Positions 31,150-44,628 of a DNA stretch of 64,000 nt are shown here, in pieces (positions within the stretch are counted from its first letter, which is position 1; each line of letters opens with the position of its first letter). Under the pieces are notes generated by a model. That model was not told the origin of the DNA. It ran no database searches and was given only the letters and a program-made list of their open reading frames with translations. Position numbers and translations under genes: made by a program. Source of the stretch: Bugula neritina (lineage: Eukaryota > Bryozoa > Gymnolaemata > Cheilostomatida > Bugulidae); the NCBI GenBank assembly GCA_964035545.1, contig OZ037767.1, forward strand, positions 23,951,128 through 24,015,127, in the 5' to 3' direction.

Positions 31150-34100
31150 TCAAAACAAAAGAAGTTGAAATATACTATAATACTGCCAGCAAGCACCACA
31201 CCCACCTGGTTTCCTATTCAATGAGCTGCCAGAAGAGTGAGATGTTCGACTTCTAGGCTTCTTTTTCTTTGGTTTATTTTTGGTAGCACTTAGGGAGTAG
31301 TACATATTCTGTTCTTGACGTTTATTCCTTAACCACCTATAACATATACTCCCTAAATCATGCAATGTTTGTTGAATCTATATGTAGAAAATTAGACAAA
31401 TTTGCAATCAAATAGAACATATAATTATAGAAAAGATGCAATATATTAATATAGTATTATTGTCTGACTAATACAATTGTCTATTACAGATTTAGTTCTT
31501 TACAAGGCAATATATTCCCTTACTAGTAATCAACTCATGATATTAAATACTTTTTATGTAAAGTTACTATCTACTTCACCTTTTAAAAGCTAATCAAAGA
31601 CCTCCTACACCATAATATAATTTTTTTATTATCTACACAATATTTCTCTAACAATATAATGTTGTTCTTACTGTTTAAACGCTTTGTCGCACTCGTCTCT
31701 TGAATGAATAATATAAGCATCGTCTCGCTCTTTTTGTTCTCGGTTTTGAAGCAGTCGCTGTCGCTTGTGTTGCTCTTTTTTAGCCTCGCACCATGCTTCA
31801 AATGCAGCTTCATTTTCTTCTCTCCTAGCTCTTTCTTCTTCTTCCTTTTTCTAAGCAATAGTATAGAAATGGTAAATGAGGCTGTAGCTTACACAAATGT
31901 CTCTAATAGGAGCACCAATTATAGGTCATAGTGACTTTATTTATTGATAAAAATATTCACGAATACTTTTAATTTTTGTGCCACCAGGCACTTTTTATGC
32001 TATGATCTTACTACACTTTTTTTGTGTAAAAACTCAAGTTTGACACAAAAAGGGAAAGTTGCGTTAAACAAATTTATGCATACTAAAATTAGGATCTGAG
32101 GTTATTAAATGTTGCACAATACTGAGGTTACACTACCTGCTTGTCAGCTGCCGTTGCGTTACTCTGATTTTCTCTCTTTGTTTCCAGCCACCATTGAAAT
32201 GCTGACTCAGCTTCTTCTTGCTTTCTCTTTTCTTCCTCCATTTTTCTTTCTCTCTGTGCAGCTTCTCTGTTGTCAGATTAAACAAAGGTAATATAATACA
32301 TACAATACAGCAATAATATAATATATAATACAGTCATGAAAATACAGCATACTCCTTGAGTAGAAACAGTATATTATATAACGCATGCACTATGGCATAG
32401 CATAAACTGAATGTACAATAATTTTGATATTTGGTTTCAAAACTTGAGCCTTGTGAATGTTACTGTAGCATTTATCAAGTCTACAAGAAACCATTCAGCC
32501 AGGATAACAATTTATTACACATCTTTATGTAATAATCATTTTTACCTCTCTCTGACAATCTTCTCCCGCTGTTCTTTCAGTTCCCTTTGTTCTGGAGTAA
32601 GACCATATGGTGACGTGTAGTGCGATGCATCCCAGTCCTTAGAGCGATTTGATCTCAGGTTTGCTGAAGCACTCTGTGCTCTGTTTCTGCTTCTTCTTTC
32701 AGTGGAGTTCTTACCCTCAACTGATGACTTTGGGCGAGATGTTCTTTGATTCTGAGAATAAGCGTCTGATGGACTTTCTAAACAGAATAAATGCAAATGA
32801 TGTATACAAATAAATGCAAATTAGCTCAATTTTAAAACATACAGAAAATAATTTATTTTGAAAAAAACATTAAATGCAACATTTTAATGGTTTGATAGGC
32901 CTCTACAAAAATATAGAGTATTGCCAGTAAATCAACCAACACCATTAAATTGTTTGTTAAAGTAAAATAACAACAATTTAGAATAGTTGCAGCACTAATG
33001 TCTGCTCGATTCTTGTGATTTACACAAAGTTGGACTGGTGAAAATAATTACCAATTGAATCAGACCGACTATACCCCATAGCTTCATACTCTTTTACAGA
33101 AATGAGTTCAAACTTCCCATTTAGTTCAACTAGCACCTTTTCTTCTTTCTGGTCAGAGTTACCAAGTTGTTGATTCTGAGAGTGCACCGAATCTGAATTT
33201 CTCGAATCAGTTGGCGACGTGTCTGTACTCTCTTCCTCTTTTTTATTGTTTTCATGTATATTATTGTTTATATTTACGTTTTCTCTACCAGTTTCATCAA
33301 GTTTATCAGCAGGTTCTAAGTTATTGTGATTGTTTTCATTGTCATTTTCTGTGCTAGCAAATCGTAAACTTTTACTTTTACTGCGAGTTTCGGTTGTTTG
33401 TTTGTCACCATCTATTGGCATAGTTTCACCAGGTAAGATGGCCTCTTTTTTGTTACTCAGTCCTCCTTCATCATCCCTGTCTGATGAGTGACTTCCATTC
33501 TCCTCAATGCCAGAGTTTTTAGAATCTGTTTGCTGCAGATTGTCATTGCTCTCAGTGTTATCTGGAGTGAAGTTATCTACACTATCATTAGCAAAATCGG
33601 GATCATCTTCTTCGGAATAAGGGGCAGGTTCATACACTGATGTCAATTCTTTATCCTGCAACATACCCAACAACTATTCTAATCATGAGCACAGTGGGTA
33701 TGCTACCAGTAGGAGATGAACTCATGCACGTCCAACTCATTTAGCAATGTAGAGTATGGGCTCTCATTCACTGTACTACTATAATCTTACTAGAAGCAAC
33801 ACTGAGATGGGGTGACCGAGTACAATATTTGTCTACAAATCAGTGTCTAAACTCTACACCCCCAACTCGAGACCCCCCAACCATGGCACTAATCAGTGAC
33901 CAACAACTCGGTGCTGCTTCATGCAACTAACAAGTCAACCCAAAATAGAAAACAGAAAAGGGAGTTTTTTAAAGCTCCCTCTAAAGTCTAAACTGTAAGC
34001 ATGATTGCAGCTTATAAAACGAATGCACAGCTAGAAACACATATAAAAGCTTAGCGGTCCCCTGTGTAGTGTAGAGATAAACTCACTGCTGAGCACCAAC

Positions 34101-35806
34101 AAAGAGCTCAATGAACAGTTACAAAACTCATTAATACTGAAATGTGGAGCTTTTGTAAAACTTCAAGTTTTTAATGTATGTAGTTCAGTTCTATAAAGTT
34201 GGTTAAAAGTTCACAGCACTGGTTCAATAAAATCAAAGCTACTAATCAGCTAGACCAGAAGCTCAAATCATATTCCATTAAACATTGAGTTCAACTGAAA
34301 TATTTTGTAACTTCGGCTTCAACAGTGAATAAGAATTTGAATGTTTTCTCCTACTAGTTCTATTCAATTTAGTCAATTGGAATAGTAAATTAGCTCTTGC
34401 AGTGCTTGATATTAAGTTCATCTCTTGAAACTGAACAAAAGATCATGTTGCAGGTGATGAATATTGAAAAAGTTATCAAATCATTTACTGTATTAACTAC
34501 CTTTTTGAATTCTATACTTTTATGACGCAGATTTTCATCAGGCAATGGTTCCTTGTCCCACTGTTCATTGACCTCTTTTAATCTCTGAGACACGAAGGTA
34601 GAATAATCCATTTCACTAAAGATACTGCTGTTTGGATCCCACTCGTCATCTAACAAGTATATGAAATGTATATAATTGTCAATTGTAGTGTTGAGTTTAC
34701 CCAGTGGCCCCGTGGTGTAATGGTAGCACACTTGCTTGCAAGCCAGAGGACTCTGGCAATTATTTTACATCAATTGATATTGTAAAATCTCACCAAAAGT
34801 GCATATTGTAATATAAAAACAGTGTATAGTTACATGTAAATTTATACTAAAGTTGGGATTCCATTATTATTGTAAAGTTATGATAAAATTATCTACACAT
34901 TATAATTATGCTCACTAATTAAAAAAGAAATTCATTTAAACACAAGCATTGAAAGTATATTTCATTTGATTGGGAGCAGCTGAATGCCAGCTGCAAAACA
35001 AAGTTGTTTATCAAAGATATTAGGCAAAGTAAGTAACGGAGTATATTATGTTTGCTAAAGACTTGTAATTCCAATATTTGCACAATTGCTTGTCAATGAA
35101 AATCTCAGTTAATAGGGTATTACTTAGAATGATAATTTACTATGTGTTATTACAAGTATAAACAAAATAAAATACTTCAAAAACACCGACTGTGTTGACT
35201 TTGAACAGATAAATATTAATAAATTGTGTTTTAGACTTAAAATCTGCTAGGTATTTATACTGAACAGTGTAATAATACTACAATTATGATGTTTTAATAT
35301 CTTTACTTATAGGCTGATTTTAATGCTTGGATGCAAAATTGACACGTCTGACAAGATGGAGTGACCAGCCTACCAGATCAACTTTAAGTAAGGAAAGGTG
35401 AATAGTGAGCTTAGTAAAAACTCGTTTTATGAAATAGCCATATAACATTATTCAACATTATAACATATTATAACATGTTTATATTGCTATTCTAGTTATG
35501 AAGTGTATGCAGGTGTCATTTTTTAATTATATAACATAACAATAGCATCTTCGAGTTAATTTAGAGTAGGTGCTCATAGCCACAATAAAAATAAAGAGTG
35601 TTACCAAATATATGTAGAAATAAATTTAAATATTACTGCCCCTCATTATTAAGAAGCTTTGAAAACACTTGTTACCAAAGTTTTAACTTTGTAAGAAATA
35701 CAACTTTTACAAACTCACCCTCCAGCTGACCATCATGCAATTTTTGCATCTCTAAAGCAGCTGCTATTTGATCATCTGTAAAATCATACTCCACATCTTC
35801 ATCCAT
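31150..35806 (-). CDS. CCDC181: CCDC181, ciliary/flagellar microtubule-binding coiled-coil protein
   Basis: Coding exons in order: 35806-35719, 34649-34501, 33655-33052, 32777-32546, 32266-32137, 31850-31672 and 31336-31150. They total 522 residues; vertebrate CCDC181 is about 510. The exon 3 product carries LVELNGKFELISVKEYEAMG, matching the conserved ERDGKFELL segment of CCDC181. Exon 4 ends with SPYGLTPEQRELKEQREK, matching the conserved SPRQKELQKQLEEKREK-type stretch. Exons 5-7 are long charged helices with repeated AFxxWxxxKxxE units (AFQWWLETK, AFEAWCEAK, AFKQWLRNK), as in the family. The central acidic, Asn/Ser-rich region is poorly conserved. The start ATG in exon 1 follows a 5'UTR splice acceptor at 35819, and a donor-like site near 36617 may belong to the 5'UTR exon. 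In mouse the protein binds microtubules in sperm flagella and motile cilia. The role here is inferred. Confidence 0.9.
33770..33935 (+). mobile_element. Hairpin repeat family, copy A
   Basis: Shares ACTCGAGACC, CCAACCATGGCACTAATCAG and GTGACCAACAACTCGGTGCTG with the copies near 45488 and 46622. Lies in a CCDC181 intron. Confidence 0.5.
34703..34767 (+). mobile_element. tRNA-derived SINE, copy 2 (B box lost)
   Basis: GTGGCCCCGTGGTGTAATGG, a tRNA D-arm/A-box, is followed by TTGCTTGCAAGCCAGAGG and then, after a deletion that removes the B box, by GGCAATTATTTT. It shares head and body with 23966-24066. It lies in intron 2 of CCDC181. Confidence 0.6.
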
Positions 35807-37443
35807 GTTGACAAGTTACCTGAAATATTGTTTCATGTTAAGTTAAAATAGGTAATGGTGTAAGACAACTGTGTGTTAGATCAAACAAAGTACAATTTAT
35901 AACACAAAGTTGAAGTCTAAATAAATTGAAAAAGTAAACTTATTTGTAATGCGGAAGTAACTTCAGAATATATTTTTATTACTCTTAACTTTTTAAGCTG
36001 CTGTTTTCGTACCTAGAAAAAAATTTCTTTATTTTTTTGCAAACATAACTTGTATACTTTGTAAAACTAACTTTAGATAAAATCTTTACTTGTTATATAT
36101 TATTATTCCTGAAAACAAAGTAGCAATAATCAAATTTGCACTGATGTAATCATATAGGTTTTTATTTTCAGATGATACATTTATTCTTAGTTTTTTATAG
36201 TAGCTATATTTATGTATATTCAAATTTTGACAATTAGATTAATATCACACTCATACTGGCCAAAAGTTTGTTAGGCAAAAACTGCAGATTACACAATTTT
36301 AACATTTATTATAACAATATACTTGGGAGTACAGATTAATATGTTGAGCAAAGAGTTTAATAAACTAATGCTTCAATACTTGGAATAATTGTAATAATCG
36401 TGCACAATAAAAATATCTTATGATAAAAAATGTTTGGTTTAGCTTTGTCAATTAAAAGATGACTGCGTTTGCAAAGTAAGTGAAAACTGTCTTTAGCTGT
36501 TTACTATGATCAATAATTTTAAGTTAAAATTTCAATGCAAAACTAAAAGTAAATGTGAATGCGAATGTCAAATTCAATGTGTAGTCACAAACTAAAATAA
36601 AAATAGAATAAACTTACTTTATCAATTAAGAAGAGCTCAAGTTTTTATACCAATCGCATGAATTATTATATGATTATCAGTAAAATGAGCTCAGAGCATT
36701 TTGACGTGTCTTGATATTGTTGTAGACGGTTTTATTTTGTGTTGTGTGATAAGCGTCAGGTAGTTTGCAATGAAATCATATTTCACTTTCAAGGTTGTTT
36801 GGATTTAGTATCATAGCAACAACACGTAGCCTGATCTCGCATTGTTTTTAAAGCTTCAAAATTTATATCACAAATATTTTTATATTATTTTTTATAAATT
36901 ATAATTAAATTTGAAAAATATTTATTTGTTATTAAATTGATTGTACTTCTATAATTGTAAACTAATAATTATACGAAGCTGCGACTCAGTTTTGAGGTCA
37001 AGGCTAAAACAAGGTGAAGGATGTTAGTGATGAATAGGATAAAAGACTAAATTATTAATCCTAAAACTGAACACAGCTCTGGCTTTAATTATAAGCTTTA
37101 AAACTCAATTGAAAGGGTTTAACTGTTATTGAAAAAACCACAAAATTGAACTTTGAATGAAAGTTATTGACGGTGCTTATCAAATGTAAACTAACTACGA
37201 GAGACGATGCTCAGCCTCACTTGACAATCATCAAAGTGAAACTGAAATTTATTTTCCAACAGATGAAAACAGAAAAACGGTTTATAAATTCAAAATGAAA
37301 TTGAAGTTCTAGTTCTACTTTTACTTTGAAAAAGCGTTGTGGCTTCAATTTTGATTTGATTATTTTGCTAATCTTGATTATTCAAATTAAGTCTGTGATT
37401 TATCATTAGTAGTTGAGCTTTCAATTTCGATTTGGTGTTCAAC
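35807..37443. promoter_or_regulatory. Shared 5' region of CCDC181 and IBA57
   Basis: About 1.6 kb between two divergent start codons. It contains the CCDC181 5'UTR acceptor (35819) and a minus-strand donor-like GTAAGT near 36617. The two transcription starts probably lie between 36.6 and 37.4 kb, giving a compact bidirectional promoter. No clear TATA or CpG island is seen. Confidence 0.4.
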
Positions 37444-40400
37444 ATGAAACTTCTAGTTCAAAAAGACGTTCGCGCTCTGTTGGGGAAAAGTTATTGTTAT
37501 GATAAACTTAATGTTGACATGTTCAAAAGTAGATGTAAATTTCGAAACTTGACACACTGCCGCAACTATTATGCCAATCAAAATAAAAACAAACAAATTC
37601 CAAGAAATCACAGTACGCTCACCAATTTTATAAACGATAAATTGAAAGCTGGAGTAAAAGGTTAGTTTAATTTTCATTCTACTAGTGCATTTGCCATGAC
37701 TTGTCTTTTAATTTTAATTTGGTACAACCTAACAGAGTAAGTACTTGAAACTTAAAAATTGAATATTAGACTAACACTACAGTGTTCCCTAGATCATCAT
37801 TATGCCCAGACAAAACAAAATTGTCTCAGTGTTATAATGATAATACGATCAATACCATATAAACAATATTGTAGGGATTAGGTTTAGCTGATTAGGAAAA
37901 GTATCTCATGTGAGCAGGTGTTGCAATTCGTCAGTTTAGTTTTATCAAAGTACTTCTGCTACGATGAAGAAGTTTCATTATTCCCACTATCAGAAAGATT
38001 TTGAAGAGAAGCTCATCCTGATCCTGATGAGAAACATTTTGACCCTTGGTTGTCTGTGGCTTTAGATAAAATCTTTGAAAGCTGCACTGTATATAGCAAA
38101 GAGTAATGAAATGATTTTTTAAAGTTTACTCTACTTTGCATATTATGTATGTGCATGTTCAGTATTAATTTCATTTACAATGATGTGGTGCAACAAATGA
38201 CTTTATACAGGCTCTATTATAGATAGTGTGTGAAATAGTTAAGCCACTAATAGCCTATTTAATTGCTAATACTCTAGCATTCTGCATGTATGATAAATTG
38301 TGTAGAAATCATCACAAAGAATTGGTGCTAATTCGCCATCTTACTAAGTATTTTATGGGTACAGAGCTACACGCTGTAATAGTATTTATTTCTTTGTTTA
38401 GGTAGAAGGTTTTTATCTGAATCACAGACGTCTCTCTGCCCGTTGCAGGATTTCTCTGTGGTGAGGTTAGGTAGTAAAAGTATTCTAAGGTTGTCAGGAG
38501 TTGACAACTACTCATTTCTGCAAGGACTCATAACCAATGACATTGATCACTTGTCACAAGACAGTACCTCTCTCTATTCACAGCTGTTGACTATTAAGGT
38601 ATGTTTTTAATTTTTCAAACATCCATTAAAGTGCATTGTGTTATATATTATTACTTTATGCAATGTATTATTGCTTTACATTCGAGATATTATTGCTTTA
38701 CATGATATATTATTGCTTTATATGATATATTATTGCTTTATGTGATATATTGGTGGTTAATGCATAGAAGAAATTTGAAGAAAATTATTAACACCCCAGT
38801 TGCGCATTTTTGCAAGAATAGACAACTCTCATTAATGTTCATAAGCAGCAAATTTAACTTGCAATTTTATAAATTAAATTACTCCGTTAGATGCATAGGA
38901 AGTTAAAACAGAAGTAGAATCTTTTGATCTGTATTATTTTAGATTAACAGTCCTAAATCATTGACAATATATAGCTTTGTGAAAAGTTTATGCTGTTGCT
39001 CAAAAGGATTTTTTCTAAAACTATGCAGCTGTTTATTTTTTATAATCATTGCCTGCAAAAGATTCTCAGTTGTTTAGGTATATGGAGCATGTTTTCTTTT
39101 TTTGTTTGTAGAAGATGAAAACAACTTTGAATGACTTGTAGAATTTCATAGTATAAAAGTAGTGTATTGCATTTGTTAAAGTCTGCTGTGTTGTCAATCA
39201 TTAGCTATGTCATAGCGCCAATGCAGCCTAATAAAATAGTATAAGAACAACCCTTCTACACTTAGCAGCTGTAGAATGTTTATTGAGGGGTTGAGAACTC
39301 TGAACTATACGACTAGAACTGCCATTATATCACATACCTATATATAATGCATATGTATTGTTTGCAGGGAAGAGTTCTCTGTGATTTTATATTATATAAG
39401 GATGGAGATGATATTTTGCTAGAGTCTGATGTTACACAGAAAGAGTTGATTGCCAAAGCCTTAAAGAAGTATAAGATTCGTAAAAAGGTGTGCATGTGTG
39501 TTTACTTATCTGTTTACAGGGTAGATAATGTGTATGTAACAGTTGATTAATTACGAAAATAACACTGTCCTTGTACCATATTTCTATACTATACTTCTAT
39601 ACTATACTTCTACTCTGTGCTATACTATACTTCTACCCTGTGCTATACTATATTTATATACAATACTATACAATATTTATATACAATACTATACTATATT
39701 TATATACAATACTGTACTATATTTATATACAATATTATACTATATTTATATACAATACTATACTATATTTATATACAATACTATACTATATTTATATACA
39801 ATACTATACTATATTTATATACAATACTATACTATATTTATATACAATACTATACTATATTTATATACAATACTATACTATATTTATATACAATACTATA
39901 CTATATTTATATACAATACTATACTGTATTTATATACAATACTATACTATATTTATATACAATACTATACTATATTTATATACAATACTATACTATATTT
40001 ATATACAATACTATACTATATTTATATACTATGCTATACTATATTTATATACAATACTATACTATATTTATATACTATACTATACTAAACATTCATACTG
40101 TGTTTCCATCAAGCTGTAACTCCACATTCTCTCTTGTATAATACCTCTATTGGTTTCAGGTTCAAATACATGATGTTTCGGATGAACTGCTTTCCTATGC
40201 GGTATTTGGATGTCAAATGGAAGAACCCAACGTGCAGGGATTGAGTGTGGCTGTTCATCGAGATCCCAGGTTGAATGAATTAGGGTGGAGATTGCTGGCC
40301 CCCTCTTCCACTATATTAAGTATGGTACACAGATTAATGTAACCGAATTTAGAGGTGGAATTTTTGAACTATATCAAATTATATTGGAAATACCTCAACT

Positions 40401-42344
40401 TAAATCGACATTGAAATTAAAATAATGACTAGCTACTTTTCTCATGGCAATGCGGCTACACTATAGCCCACAGTAAATACGCTGTTTAATAAGTTTGTGA
40501 TTATTGGAGATTCAGGTTTTATTTATGTGTATGGCCATTTTATTTCCAAATTCTGTTTTAAAGAATAAAGACAAAGCAAAAATTAGCAGATAAACTAATT
40601 ACAGTAGCAAGTTGTAGTTGTCTCCTGCTGAATTTCTTCTGTTACACTGATTGTAGACTCAGTGACAGATGAGACTGTGTACCACAAACACAGGTATAGG
40701 TTGGGTGTCGGTGAAGGCCCCCTCGAACATCTTCCTGAGAAATCCCTTCCTCTGGAATGTAACCTACATTTACTAAATGGAGGTAAGCATAGCCACATGT
40801 GTGCAGATTACCGTCTCTGCCTTTTTATCGATTCTATGACTCATTGAAAATGTCCCATCTAGCTGTTATTTTGCTGCTGCCACTGTGCAGTGTAATAGTT
40901 AGCTGCCTGTCAGCTACTCCAATATTTTACCTTTTGTCAATTAATTTCTCGTAAAGTTGTTGCTGGTGTGTATAGCACTGTGTTTCCATTATCCCATTAT
41001 GCGAATGGATTTTCTCATTCGCCCTATGGAAACAGTTGCATCGAAGCAAAACCGCAGCCAAAAATTCATCCGAACGGCTCCTTCGATGAAAAATTTCCTT
41101 CGCATTATGTGCATGATGGAAATGGTTCCTTCGGTTAAATCGAATGAAACCCTTTGTGTCGGAGGCAGAGATCAGCATTTGTGGCGGTTAGTTACATAGT
41201 TACGCGATGTCAACAATAATTATAAGTTACAACCTACGCTAAAGTGTACTTCGGCTCTTAAAAAATTGTCGTTGTGCATGAACGCAAACTCAAAAGTTGG
41301 CCATATTAATTATCATTTTAGTTCAGCCATTACAATTGCAAAGAGAAGATAGCTTTGTACGGATTGCATAGGAACTTGTGGTTTTTCCTTCGATGTAATC
41401 CGTACGGGCATCTGTACGCATTCATTCGCCTTCATGGAAACGCAGTGTAGGAAAGTTGTTTAAACTCACTCTTTCTAACAGTGAAGTGTATTACAGGACT
41501 GAAGATGAATTAACACAGATTATAGTATTATTGTCCATAAACAATAGCTTGGACTCCTTTGTGACTGCTCTGTGTAGCATTTTCTCCAATTATACAAACA
41601 GCAAACGGGTAAGCAATAACATTTTGTAAGCTCTTACCGTACACTGTGTCTTATGCTTGTAGTGAGTTTCAACAAAGGCTGTTTCATAGGTCAGGAGTTG
41701 ACCTCTAGGACTCACCACACTGGAGTAATCAGGAAGAGAATCATGCCTGTGGAGACAACTTTCGACTGGTGAGCTCATAACGTTATCCTAGTTCTACTGT
41801 GAAGACAACTCCTATACACATCACTAATGATGTAGTATTATAACCTGTTATAGTGTTGAGCTACTTTAAAAGAAATACTGGTTGCTATTTACACTAAAAG
41901 TTAAATTATATTGAAAAAGTCGAGCATTATGGTGGTTCAGCTGCCAAGTGACTGGAACAGCATCGAATTAGAGAAGTTGAGCGTCAGTATATAGAAGTAT
42001 GCTGACGCTACATCTCCTGAGTCAGCAGGTATCACTCCTGTGGACTATTACTTTGATCTCTAGAATACTAAGAGTTACACTAGACTTTCAACTGTTAGTA
42101 TGGATATGTTGTGATGTGTTGTAGCCCCGGTAACTTGGTCAGTGCAGATGTCAAGCTCTGCTCTACTGATAAATCTGTGGGAACTATACGTGGGATGGCG
42201 GGTGACTGTGGTGTAGCGCTGCTGCGAGTTGCGGAAGTGCTTAAACCCTCTGCTACTCTCTACACTACAGATTCTAATGGAGAGAAAGTGGATGTGAAAA
42301 CACGCAGACCTGATTGGTGGCCTGATGGCGTGGGTGTCATCTGA
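37444..42344 (+). CDS. IBA57: IBA57, mitochondrial iron-sulfur cluster assembly factor
   Basis: Seven exons, 37444-37660, 38402-38598, 39368-39487, 40160-40319, 40657-40782, 41663-41768 and 42125-42344, give 381 residues with all phases matching; human IBA57 has 356. Exon 1 encodes a basic, acid-poor leader suited to mitochondrial import. Exon 2 gives [20 protein letters not shown], the N-terminal hallmark of the YgfZ/CAF17 family. The family signature [15 protein letters not shown] (residues 278-292) lies in exon 6. The protein acts in the mitochondrial matrix with ISCA1 and ISCA2 in building 4Fe-4S clusters for lipoate synthase, aconitase and respiratory complexes. The last exon supplies the short C-terminal beta domain. 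The family is structurally related to folate-binding GcvT proteins. Start: ATG at 37444, with no in-frame ATG just upstream. Confidence 0.95.
38646..38755. repeat. About 21-bp tandem repeat in IBA57 intron 2
   Basis: Four to five degenerate units of the type GATATATTATTGCTTTA. Confidence 0.7.
39575..40085. repeat. 23-bp minisatellite in IBA57 intron 3
   Basis: About 18 near-identical units of 23 bp (TATTTATATACAATACTATAC plus TA), preceded by variant units containing CTTCTACTCTGTGC. Long reading frames through it on the plus strand are artefacts, because the period of 23 lets all three frames stay open. Confidence 0.95.
40976..41447. mobile_element. 472-bp MITE with CACTG termini
   Basis: The left end CACTGTGTTTCCATTATCCC and right end ATGGAAACGCAGTG are inverted repeats. 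TAG directly flanks both ends (40973-40975 and 41448-41450), consistent with a 3-bp target-site duplication. The inside is richer in G and C than the surrounding intron 5 of IBA57 and has no transposase. A 3-bp duplication would fit a PIF/Harbinger-like relative, but I cannot assign it firmly. Confidence 0.65.
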
Positions 42345-44079
42345 TGTAAGACTCAGGAAGGATGAAATAATGTGATAGACTGTCTACTATTATATACTTG
42401 ACACTGTCTGGTTTTTAGCCTATCAGCTGATGTTTCGTGCTATATCTGCCTGACATTTACATGTGGTACCTGTATGCATGTGTTAATATATATAATAATA
42501 TATAAGCTGATATGAAAATAATATTTTATTACTATTTCGATATTGTATTTATTTCGCCGTTGGAATGACAACTGAAAATCTGGTGTTATACAAAGTTACT
42601 GTCAATTGGTTCAATGAGAATTTTATGTAAAATTTATTCACGGACAGCATTTCAATTTTTTTTTGTTCTACAAAATAAACTTGATTTCAAATTAGCTGGT
42701 GTGCGTTACACTAGTAGCCATGTTAACTTCAATACTCTTCCAATTCTACAGCATAACAAGTGTCTTATAATAAGTTTAGATAATAGATATTACTATTTAG
42801 ATTAATTTCAATTGGAATATAGTATAAACAGCAAAAGCTATGTTTGAAGAACTTGCTCACTACACAAGTTATACTCTTAGCTGTTCTGTTAGCTGCTGTG
42901 CTTTATATTATGGTTACTATCATAATTTTCTGTCTTGTAAGACACTATCTTATATGACAGTACTTTATGAGCTAACAAAGAGAAATATAAAGGCAATGAA
43001 GAAACTTGGGCTGTCAAAATATCTCCTTTACTACATGCACCTTAATGAGTACTATAACATTGGTTTATGTGTCTAAGCTGCAGGTCATATTTTGACATTG
43101 CATTCAATTTCTGAAGCATGTATATCATCACTGTCTCTGGGCTATGCTCTCAATAAAATTGCGAGACTATATAACATTCCTGGTGTGACTGCTGGAAAAG
43201 TGAAAGCAGATGAGCATCAAAGCTCTGGTGTATATTTTGGAAAAATTTAGAATGGGAAACTTTAACCAAAAATGATTTTATTTGGTAAATTGTGATGGAA
43301 CATGGACTGTTCACACCACAACTAATAGATAGAACTTTTCTCTGGCCATAACACTTGAAGAGCTATCACTCACTGTCTAATGTCCCTAGTTGAGGAAAAC
43401 TGAACAGTTCGTGCTGTTTTTATACTTATTTATAAACTTGTTTCATTGGCTCATCTCTATATTGTTGATGTGTTTAACTGTGCACTTCCTCTCATCTATC
43501 TCCTGTTACAAACATTTGTCTCATCAATTAGTTATTGAAATTTTTACCAAAGTGAAAGAAACCCAAACAGTATAAGTTACTGTGACAGTATTCTCGAATA
43601 CCGTGGGGTTAGAAAGTACTCAAGGATTAAGATTCAAACTCATGCTAAGGTGTTTAGTTACTGCTGTAGTAATTGTTCAACTTTATTGTTTAACTGTTCA
43701 CCTTCACACCTTGAAGTCTAAAAATGACATACAGAGAGATATAGAAGAGTATAATTAATGCAAGAAAGTAAATTACTAAGAGGCATAAATGACAATTTAG
43801 AAAGTATATAGGAGATAAAACATTAACAACATAGATGTAAAAACTATTATAACTAACCTTTTGGCTCCGGTTACTGGCTTTGTATAATTGACATAAAACT
43901 GTTCACTATTGATCTGTTAAAAGTAGCAACTGTAAATTATTATACTGAGTTGGGTGCACTATTATTACACATGTTTCTTTTCTACTCCCAAAAACAGAGA
44001 ACCCAACTGAGCAGGCTGTGCTAAAAATAACAGGGACCAGCTCATCACTGTCCAAACACCAGCCAGAAGGCCACACACA

Positions 44080-44115
<36 letters not shown>

Positions 44116-44628
44116 CATGACTGTTGAATACATCAAAACAGCAGAAGCCTGTAAAGCTGACTAGTGTGTTCCCATGGCAACATTAACAAATGCACACTAT
44201 ATACTACACTATATACCTTGCTATATCTAATCTATGAAATTCACTACAGTTACAACAAGAATAAAGCATTATGACACACATATAAACAATAATAGCATAT
44301 ACATTCTATAATATTGAATTGCGGCTTGCCTACAATTAAAGGTCAAAGGTCGGTCGCTGTCTGAGTGGTGACAGATTACAAAAGCATGTATGGATATTGC
44401 GTAATAAAGCAGGCACCCATATTGTGAGTGGCTTCCATACTGCAATGATTAATCATCATAAGCGTTGCAGGGCAAGCTAAGGCATTGTTTATACTTGAAT
44501 TGCAAACAAAAGGATTGAGTAGTTGGGTAGTTTACTAGTAGGTTGTCTAGCTCAGTCATTGATCACAAGAGTCAATGCTTTTATGCTGAGGCAAATATTT
44601 TCAGGACTTAACTAGTACGAAGCTTCAG
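42345..44628. other. Intergenic region between IBA57 and CDIPT
   Basis: Mostly AT-rich. Short open frames at 42840-43076 and 43390-43575 have no recognisable motifs or splice context. A (GCAC)n microsatellite lies at about 44070-44117. No gene supported. Confidence 0.45.
44070..44117. repeat. (GCAC)n microsatellite
   Basis: About ten GCAC units after a short CA run. Confidence 0.95.

Noticed and set aside
39543-40141. Three overlapping 170-180 codon open frames
   Set aside because: They are produced by a 23-bp repeat that lacks stops in all plus frames; it lies in IBA57 intron 3.
42840-43076. 78-codon open frame between IBA57 and CDIPT
   Set aside because: No motif, no splice partner and interrupted flanking frames; at most an old transposon relic that I cannot identify.
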